Program-made: the position numbers and the translations under genes | Shown here: piece by piece, positions 55,825 to 64,000 of the stretch | Layout of the letters: the number at the start of each line of letters is the position of its first letter | How positions within the stretch are numbered: the first letter of the stretch is position 1 | The notes under the pieces: model-generated | The model's input: only the letters and a program-made list of their open reading frames with translations | Told to the model about the DNA's origin: nothing | Databases searched by the model: none | NCBI RefSeq assembly: GCF_051014445.1 | Contig: NW_027488368.1 | Coordinates: forward strand, 27,068,001-27,132,000 | Direction: 5' to 3' | From: Colletes latitarsis | Taxonomy: Eukaryota > Arthropoda > Insecta > Hymenoptera > Colletidae | DNA length: 64,000 nt

Positions 55825-58307
55825 GATAGGTGGGACCCCGCGAGCACGTTAAGGGCGTCCAGGGACACGGTGCGGTAGGCCTTGACCACCCTTGCCAGTC
55901 CCACCCTTTGTGCCCTTCTTAATTTTGTCCTGTTGGCTTCTATCTCGGTAGCCACCGCCCATATGAGGGAGGCATACAAGATGATCGACTCCAACACCCG
56001 ATAATAAAACATGCTTTTCGCCTGCCCGGGCCCCCCGACGTTGGGCATGATACGAGCCAGCGCCGCCATAACTCGCACCGCCCTTGCAGCCACCAGTTCC
56101 ACGTGCACGCGGAAACAGTGGCTTCTGTCGAAGGTGACCCCCAGGTACTTAATCTGGGTGCTGGGTCTCACCTCCACCCCCGCGACTTGAATTTTGAAAT
56201 CCCCTAATCTTTTATTATTTAGGGAGAAAACCTCCGTTTTGGAGGGCGCCACCTCCAGGTCGTGTGCCACTAGCCACTCCATAATGACCCTTATGAAGTG
56301 GTTTACACGCCCCTCGAGGGCCCCCACCGACCCTGCCGTAGCCACCAGGGCGATGTCATCGGCGTAACCCACAATCCTGCATCCCGGGGCCAGCGTGCAC
56401 CTGAGAACACCGTCATACGCCAGGTTCCACAGGGTGGGCCCCCAGACCGACCCCTGTGGTACCCCCATTTCGGCCTCGACATAGTCGGGCCCTTCATCGG
56501 TGTGGTACCACACCCTCCGGTTCTGGAAATAACCAACCAAGATCCTGGTGAGGTACAACGGTATCCCGTGCGCAACTCCCGCCTCCAGGATGTGTCTCCA
56601 TCTCAGGGTATTGAAGGCATTTTTTATGTCGAGGGCAACCAGGACGCAGAACCTGCGCTTGGCCCTCGCCTCTCTGGCCACTCCCGACACCACTTCAAGG
56701 GCCTGAACCGTGTTTCGCCCTTTCCGGAAGCCGTATTGGTCGTCCGAGAGCCCATTAGGTCCGATGGCGGCCATCAATCTGTTCCTGAGGACCGATTCAA
56801 ATGTTTTAGCCCATACGCTGAGGAGACAGAGGGGCCGATACGCAGCTGAGGACCCGGGGTCCCTCCCCTGTTTTCTGGTCAGGACCAGCCTCTGTTCCCT
56901 CAGCCTGGGGGGGATGTACCCTCTCAACAGACAGCTGCTGAAAAGGCACACCACCCTCTCGGTCCTCTTTCGAATGATGGCCGCCACCACCCTCCCCGGG
57001 ACGTTGTCCCTCCCCGGAGCCCGGTCAACCCTGAGCCTCGAGATAGCCTCCACGACCTCACCGGGTTCAACCAGCACAAGGCCCTCGAGTGCCTCCTCCC
57101 ACCCCAGATCGAAGCTTCGGAGTGAGGGTTCCCCCCTGGCCCTGGGGAACAGGGCCTCCACTACCTCCCTTGCTTTTCCTGAGGTAAGCAACGGCGGGTC
57201 GGGACGGGGCTTGACGGTTTTCATTACCGCCTTGTAGGGTTTCCCCCACACGTCCCCCTCGACCTGCCCGCACAAAGCCTTCCAGGCAGCAACCCTACTT
57301 TTAATGATTTCCCTTCTAAGCGCCTTCCTGGCCTCCCCGTAGCTGTCACGGAGGGCCCCGGTCCAAGGTCTGTCCCGCCTCAAGGCTCGTTGATATGCCC
57401 TGTGCCTTCGGTTAGCCTGGCGTCGTAGTTCCGCGATCTCCGGGGTCCACCACACCTTAGATCGCCGTGCCACGGGGGTCTGCCTGCGGGGGTCCATGCT
57501 GGCAGAGCACGCCCCCTCGCAGGCGTCCAGGAAGACCTCCATTTCCCCTTCATTCCAGAACGGCGCCCGTAGATCTGCTGTGAGACGGTCGAAAACCTCG
57601 AGTAGCCTGTCCTCATCGAGGGTATTCACCCTCCAACCCCCTATGTTGTCGCGGGGGGCTCGGTCAATGGCCCTCCCCCCCACGGTGTGCAGCAGATACC
57701 TATGATCCGACGCGGAGTAGGTGCCAAGTACCTCACTCCTCGTCACACCCCGCAAGGTCGCCGGGTCGCACGCCAATATATCTATCTTGGACGTACGCCC
57801 GTTTCTTTCAAAGGTGTGCCCTCCAGCAGTCATGACCGGGATCAACCCCATCCTGTCGAAGACCCCCTGAAGGGCAACCCCTTTACCTCTGGGGTCGAAA
57901 GACCTGGACCCCCACGCGGGCGAGCTGGCGTTGAAGTCTCCCCCAACGGCAGCCCTACCCCAGCTGGCCCTTTCCAGTTCCAGCTCGTGGAGGGCGGCGT
58001 CCAGCTCCCTCGGTCCCAGCCTCGGCGTGAAGTAACAACTGCACACTATTATTCCTTCGATTCTGACGGCGGCGAAGCCATACCCTACGGTTTCGCTGTC
58101 AGTCACGTGACGAAGCCCGTTTATCCCCGTCACCCACACAGCCGCTGACCCTGAGACGTCCCCGACCCAGCCAGGGAGGACCCTGTACGGCTCCGAGACC
58201 AGTACAACGTCCGCCCGCACCGAGTCGGCCGTCCGAAAAAGCAGGTCCTGTGCTAGCCTGCACCTGTTTAGGTTTACTTGTAGGATCGTGAAGATGCCGA
58301 GCCACCC
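55821..58307 (-). CDS. LINE ORF2 endonuclease and reverse transcriptase, copy 2
   Basis: Identical to 8800-11286. The YADD active site is at 56355-56366. The frame opens after TAG at 58310 and closes at 55821 because of the same missing base. Confidence 0.88.
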   Translation of the reverse strand, partial: GWLGIFTILQVNLNRCRLAQDLLFRTADSVRADVVLVSEPYRVLPGWVGDVSGSAAVWVTGINGLRHVTDSETVGYGFAAVRIEGIIVCSCYFTPRLGPRELDAALHELELERASWGRAAVGGDFNASSPAWGSRSFDPRGKGVALQGVFDRMGLIPVMTAGGHTFERNGRTSKIDILACDPATLRGVTRSEVLGTYSASDHRYLLHTVGGRAIDRAPRDNIGGWRVNTLDEDRLLEVFDRLTADLRAPFWNEGEMEVFLDACEGACSASMDPRRQTPVARRSKVWWTPEIAELRRQANRRHRAYQRALRRDRPWTGALRDSYGEARKALRREIIKSRVAAWKALCGQVEGDVWGKPYKAVMKTVKPRPDPPLLTSGKAREVVEALFPRARGEPSLRSFDLGWEEALEGLVLVEPGEVVEAISRLRVDRAPGRDNVPGRVVAAIIRKRTERVVCLFSSCLLRGYIPPRLREQRLVLTRKQGRDPGSSAAYRPLCLLSVWAKTFESVLRNRLMAAIGPNGLSDDQYGFRKGRNTVQALEVVSGVAREARAKRRFCVLVALDIKNAFNTLRWRHILEAGVAHGIPLYLTRILVGYFQNRRVWYHTDEGPDYVEAEMGVPQGSVWGPTLWNLAYDGVLRCTLAPGCRIVGYADDIALVATAGSVGALEGRVNHFIRVIMEWLVAHDLEVAPSKTEVFSLNNKRLGDFKIQVAGVEVRPSTQIKYLGVTFDRSHCFRVHVELVAARAVRVMAALARIMPNVGGPGQAKSMFYYRVLESIILYASLIWAVATEIEANRTKLRRAQRVGLARVVKAYRTVSLDALNVLAGSHLS

Positions 58308-60597
58308 CTACCCCCACGCAAGTATTCCCGAAACACCGGGCATACCCCCGACCCGGCAGGGTGTCCCAGGCTTCCGCTCGCCACCCCCCCTGCGTTTACA
58401 TAATATGCAGCACGGGGGCGAGATGCAACTCCGCGCGACGTGCTCTTACTGCCCACACCTGTGGCACAGATTGGCCCCCCCTCTGCCCAGAGGGCAGGCG
58501 GCCCTTACGTGGCCGAAGTCCAGGCAGCCGAAGCACCGCTGCACCTTAGGTACTACCTTGAGGCGACATACGGTGAAACCTATCCTAACCTTCGGCCCCT
58601 CTCGCAAAGTCACCTCCCTCAGTCCATTTGAGGGGGGCCTCGACTACTGCCAGTCTGCCTCCACCGAAGGTGTTCCTTATGACCTTCACCCTGGCGTCTC
58701 CAGCCCCCTCTGCGCCACAGTGGGCAGCCACCGCCGCCAGAATCTCCCTCCCTTCCACTATCGGGTCGAGATCCCTTATTTCGATTTCAACCCTGGGGGT
58801 GAGTGCCCTTACCGTGAAGCCTTCCCCCATTTCTCCTCTGATGGCCTCTGAGGTCGAAGCCGCACTTCCTTTTCCGCTCAGTTCCAGGATGAGGTCCCCC
58901 GTGCGCGTTCTCCGTATCCTCTGGACCTCCTTTAATTTTCCCCCCATTTTTCCCGCTATGGACCGGAAGACCTCCGCGTAGGTCTTCCCGGCGGCCTTAA
59001 CCGTGATAGCCTCGTTTCGTGGGCCCTTGGGGATTTTCGGGGCCGTACCAGGGGCAGTATCCTCCTTTCCTTTTCCCTCACCCTCGCCCCCCGCGTTTAC
59101 CTTTCCCCTAGCATCTGCTTTTTCCCTGTTCTTTCTCTCTTTCCTTTTTGATCTCCTCTGCACCTCCCACCCTTCGATCGAGCCCTCCCGTACGTTTTCC
59201 GCGCCCGCTTCCTCCCCTGTTACTGCTGGCAGGGGGGGGAAGACACTTCCGTCTCCCGTTTCCCCCTCCCCCTATGCGTCCCCACGGCCAGCCTTCCCTT
59301 CGCTGTAGCTGGCCCCTCTATCCGTCAGCTCCCCGGCTGTGAGACATCTCCTCCTGACCTTCCTACCCCCAGCGGGATTTCTGGCATCGGTCGGCGGAGT
59401 GCCTCCCTTTCTTTTAGCGGTCTGAACCGGCGGGGGGCAACCTTGGCTTGTGCCCGTCAGTCCTGCACCCTTTAGTCCTTCCCACCCTTGACCTTCTGCA
59501 GTCTGCGTAGCCGAACATCTATATGTTGCCCCCCCCCCTCGGTTTGGGTGCCGGCCTCTGCCGTGGACGGCGCGCCCTTTTCCCCTCCTCCCGTATCTCC
59601 CTTGATGTATCTGGCCGCCATATAGCCCAGATTTCTCCTCGCCCTTCCGTTCCCTCGGATGTCTTTAATGATTCCCTCGCATTTCCTAATTCTTTTCCTG
59701 CAGGAGGCGGAGAAAAAACCTACGCTTTTGTCAGCCCCCAGAAAGTCCGCAATCTCCTTCAGCTCCTCTTCAAGCGAGCTGATTTTCCCCTCGAGAAGCG
59801 CATCTCCTCTAGGATATTATCCCGGTCTATTTTCGTTCCCCTGGTCCCGTAGTCCTCCGGTGCCTGGACTCCGTTGCCCCCTTCTTCGCTCGCTCCGCCA
59901 TCTTCGTTTCCCCCCCTTTTGGCGACCCCTCCCGTGTTTATTTCCCTCGCCTCGTCACCTCCGTCCACGGGAGCCGGTTTTTTGTGGCCGTCCGTGACTC
60001 CTTTTACCCGTTCGGCCCTTTCTTCCTTTTCGGTCTCCCTCTCCAATCCTTTTCCCTTCAACCCTCTCGCGCCACCCTCTCCCTCTTCCTCCGAATCAAG
60101 GGAGACGACTTGTACCTCCTCAGGTTCCCCTCTTGATCCCGGCGGCGTTCTCCTGATTTTAGGTGCCCGGGCGAAAATCCAATCCTGCTCGAGTCCCTCC
60201 AAAGTGGCCAAAATTGGTGATTCGGGGCTCCTGTTCCTCGCCGTCCCCCCTCCCATCGCGTTTCCTGCCCTGGAAACCACCCTGTCGGTACCCGGAGTCC
60301 GGAAAACCTCTGAGTCGGTATCCCCCCCGGTGTCCGACCCTGAGCCATATCTGTTCACTCCGTGTTTGGTCCCCCCCCCTTTTTTCTGTCCCCCTTTCCC
60401 TTTCCCTTTCCCTTTCCCTGTCCAGGTTGCATTACCTTGTGCCCTGGCCCGGTGCCCACCAGGTGCACTGGGAAGTTGCTTGATGACGACCTGTGGCGGC
60501 CTTCCCGCTCGCTAACCATCAGGCCGGGATCTGAGGGTCCGAAGTCCTCTGATCCAGTAACCATAATCCGTTTTTCATTGTCCATTTCATATTCCAT
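58308..60597 (-). pseudogene. LINE ORF1, broken, copy 2
   Basis: Identical to 11287-13576. Frame changes are at 60371-60379, near 59801, and at 58616-58618. Stops are at 59274-59272 and 58448-58446. Confidence 0.75.
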
Positions 60598-61053
60598 GTC
60601 GGCCAGATAACCAGTCGGGATGGCCAGGCCCCGACTGGTAAGCGTGTATGCCCCTCCCCCACCCTAGCCCCTAGTGTTGTTTCAACCCTGTGCGAGGAGT
60701 GTCTGTCTCTCTGTGTGTGTGTGTGTGTGTGTGTGTGAACAAGTGTGCTCGTCCCTTTATCAGCCTGTGCCTGATTGTACCTTCGTGTGTCAGTCGGAGT
60801 AAATGAGTGTGCATGTGAGGAGCTAGAGTGATTGCTTGTATGCCATGTGTAGTGTGTGTCCTTGTGTTTGGGTCCCCCTGAAGTAGATTCCGGTTTGGGT
60901 GAAAACCCTCCCCCCTACATTCCCCATTTCCCGGTAATTCTCTAACCCCTCTGGGGCCCTGAACCCTTATAGGGTAAGGCGCGCCGACTTTCCGGCTTAT
61001 CCCAGGGGGCAGCCACTCCTGTCTTTATGTGTGGGACCCGGTTTTGTGATGCG
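60598..61053 (-). other. LINE 5' untranslated region, copy 2
   Basis: Same as 13577-14032, with the TG run near 60711. Confidence 0.6.
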
Positions 61054-61059
61054 AGACCT
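61054..61059 (+). repeat. Putative LINE target-site duplication, right
   Basis: AGACCT at the restart of the satellite, matching 39548-39553 on the other side of the insertion. Confidence 0.65.
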
Positions 61060-64000
61060 AACCCAGACCTAACCGGTGTTATCCTCTAAAATATTCATCG
61101 GAAGCAGGTTTAAATGACTATTTCGGTGTGGCACCACATTACTACGTGATTCAAACACGAAAACAACCCAAGATCTGGCCAACAAGTTTGCGAAAAAGGC
61201 AAAATCATGAGCCAGATGCGGGCATAACCCAGTCCTAAGCCAGACCTAACCGGTGTTATCCTCTAAAATATTGATCGAAACCAGGTTTGATTGACTGCTT
61301 CAGTGTGTTACCACATTACTACGTGATTCAAACCAGAAGAAACCCAGGATCTGTCCAACAAGTATGCGAAGAAGGCAAAATCATGAGCCAGATGCGGGCA
61401 TAACCCAGACCTAACCGGTGTTATCCTCTGAAATATTGATCGAAACCAGGTTTAATTGACTGCTTCAGTGTGTTACCACATTACTACGTGCTCCAAACAC
61501 GGAAAATACCCAGGATCTGGCCAACAAGTTTGCGAAAAAGGCGAAAGTATAAGCCAGATGCGCGCATTTCCCAGACCTAACCCAGACCTAACCGGTGTTA
61601 TCCTCTGAAATATTGATCGAAACCAGGTTTAGTTCACTTTTTCAGTGTGGCACCACATTAAAACGTGGCCCTAACCACAAAAAAAATCCCATGATCTGAC
61701 CAACAAGTATGCGAAAAATGCGAAAATATGAGGCAGATGTTTGCAAATACCAGACCTAACCCAGACATAACCGGCGTTATGCTCTAAAATATTGATCTAA
61801 TCCAGGATTAATTGACTGTTTCAGTGTGGTACCTCATTGCTACGTGATGCAAATCAGAAAAAGCCCAGTATCAGGCCAACAAGTATGCGATAAATGCGAA
61901 AGTATGAGGCAGATGTTTGCAAATACCAGACATAACCCAGACATAACCGGCGTGATCCTCTAAACTATTAATCGGAACTAGGTTTAATTGTCTATTTCAA
62001 TGTGGTACCACATTAATACGTGGTCCTAACTACAAAGAAAAACCCAGGATCTGGCCAACCAGTATGCGAAAAATGCGAAAATATGAGGCAGATGTTTGCA
62101 AATACCAGACCTAACCCAGACATAACCGGTGTTAGCCTCTAAAGTATTGACCAATTCAAGGTTTAATTGACGGTTTCAGTGTGGTACCAAATTACTACGT
62201 GATCCAAATCAGAAAAAGCCCAGGATCTGGCTAACAAGTATGCGAAAAATGCGAAAGTATGTGGCAGATGTTCGCAAATAACAGACCAAACCCAGACATA
62301 ACCGGCATGATCCCCTAAAGTATTGATCGAATCCAGGTTGAATTGACTATTCCAGTGTGGCACAATATTAATAGGTGATCCTAACCAGAAAAAGCCCGGG
62401 ATCTGGCCAACAAGTATGCGAAAAATGCGAAAATATGAGGCAGATGATGTCAAATACCAGACCTAACACAAACCTAACCGGTGTTAGCCTGTAAATTATT
62501 TACCAAATCAAGGTTTAATTGACGGTTTCAGTGTGGTACCACATTACTACGTGATCCAAATCAGAAAAAGCCCAGGATCAGGCGAAAAAGTATGCGATAA
62601 ATGCGACAGTATGAGGCAGATGATTGCAAATATCAGACCTTACACAAACCTAGCCACTGTTATTCTCTAAATTATTGATCAAATCCAGGTACTGTTGACG
62701 GTTACAGTGTGGTACCACATTACTACGTGATCCAAATCAGAAAAAGCCCAGGATCTGGCCAACCAGTATGCGAAAAATGCGAAAATATGAGGCTGATGTT
62801 TGCAAATACCAGACCTAACCCAGACATAACCGGCGTTATGCTCTAAAATATTGATCTAATCCAGGTTGAATTCACTTTTTCAGTGTGGCACCACATTAAT
62901 ACGTGGTCCTAACCGCAAACAAACCCTGGATCTGGCGAACAAGTATGCGAAAAATGCGAAAGTATGAGGCAGATGTTTGCAAATACCTGGCATAACCCAG
63001 ACCTAATCTGTGTTATCCTCTAAAGTATTGATCGAATCCAGGTTGAATTGACTATTCTAGTGTGGCACCACAATAATACGTGATCCTAACCAGAAAAAGC
63101 CCAGGATCTGGCCAACAAGCATGCGAAAGATGCGAAAGTATGAGGCAGATGATTGCAAATATCAGAACTTTCACAAACCTGGCCACTGTTATTCTCTAAA
63201 GTATTGATCAAATCCAGGTTTAGTTGACGGTTTCAGTATGGTACCACATTGGTACGTGATTCAAATCAGAATTAGCCAAGGATCAGGCCAACAAGTATGC
63301 GATAAATGCGGAAGTATGAGGCAGATGTTTGCAAATACCAGACCTAACCCAGACATAACCGGCGTGATCCTCTAAACTATTAATCGGAACTAGGTTTAAT
63401 TGTCTATTTCAATGTGGTACCACATTAATACGTGGTCCTAACTACAAAGAAAAACCCAGGATCTGGCCAACCAGTATGCGAAAAATGCGAAAATATGAGG
63501 CAGATGTTTGCAAATACCAGACCTAACCCAGACATAACCGGCGTTATGCTCTAAAATATTGATCTAATCCAGGTTGAGTTCACTTTTTCAGTGTGGCACC
63601 ACATTAATACGTGGTCCTAACCGCAAAAAAACCCTGGATCTGGCCAACAAGTATGCGTGAAATGCGAAAGTATGAGGCAGATGTTCGCAAATACCAGGCA
63701 TAACCCAGACCTAACCGGTGTTATCCTCTAAAATATTGATCGAATCCAGGTTGAACTGACTATTCTAGTGTGGCACCACATTAATACGTGATCCTAACCA
63801 GAAAAAGCCCAGGATCTGGCCAACAAGCATGCGAAAGATGCGAAAGTATGAGGCAGATGATTGCAAATATCAGAACTTTCACAAACCTGGCCACTGTTAT
63901 TCTCTAAAGTATTGATCAAATCCAGGTTTAGTTGACGGTTTCAGTATGGTACCACATTGGTACGTGATTCAAATCAGAATTAGCCAAGGATCAGGCCAAC
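61054..64000. repeat. ~177-bp satellite array, second period (cut by window edge)
   Basis: Matches 14033-16979, including the start of the 708-bp higher-order repeat at 62747. Confidence 0.97.

Larger units (their letters stand above)
55035..61053 (-). mobile_element. R1-clade LINE, copy 2
   Basis: Same sequence as 8014-14032, including every frame break. Its 5' end abuts satellite at 61054. Confidence 0.85.
47022..64000. repeat. 47,021-bp period, second partial copy
   Basis: Same sequence as 1-16979. It holds the 3' half of the BEL element, AT-rich DNA, the minus-strand R1-clade LINE and the first ~2.9 kb of satellite. The single known LTR polymorphism is consistent with the period: both 3' LTR copies (3820 and 50841) carry G where the 5' LTR (42504) carries A. 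Confidence 0.95.

Overview
The window looks like insect repeat-rich (heterochromatic or subtelomeric) DNA, most likely from a hymenopteran. No single-copy host gene is recognisable. The evidence is a BEL/Pao LTR retrotransposon, an R1-clade non-LTR retrotransposon (LINE), and a ~177-bp satellite. Most satellite monomers carry an 11-bp box equal to TTAGGTCTGGG on the minus strand; I recall this motif as a hymenopteran telomeric repeat. The order assignment is an inference.

The dominant large-scale feature is a period of 47,021 bp. Bases 1-16979 reappear at 47022-64000, and I found no difference in any stretch I compared, microsatellite lengths included. The window is therefore about 1.36 turns of one unit. 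It is either a very young tandem duplication, a circular or rolling-circle product, or an assembly duplication.

Layout of one unit: (i) a complete BEL/Pao element at 42115-52352, with 1901-bp LTRs differing at one base, a tRNA-Tyr-type primer site, an intact 1766-codon gag-pol, a second 225-codon ORF where env would lie, a polypurine tract and 5-bp AAATA target duplications; the left edge (1-5331) is the 3' half of the same element in the previous turn. (ii) AT-rich, microsatellite-filled DNA on both sides of the BEL (40259-42114; 5337-8013 = 52358-55034). (iii) A minus-strand R1-clade LINE (8014-14032 = 55035-61053) with a broken ORF1 and an ORF2 interrupted once. (iv) About 25.5 kb of satellite (14033-39553), with trimer and tetramer higher-order repeats, nested segmental duplications and a more diverged right flank. 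(v) A 0.7-kb GC-rich, hairpin-rich block (39554-40258) that starts with a short poly(T), as the 3' end of a minus-strand LINE would.

The parts nest. The satellite ends at 39553 in AGACCT and restarts at 61054 (= 14033) with AGACCT; removing everything between them restores an ordinary satellite monomer. The simplest history is one LINE inserted into the telomere-like box of the satellite, followed by a recent BEL insertion into an AAAT microsatellite in the AT-rich part, followed by multiplication of the whole 47-kb block.
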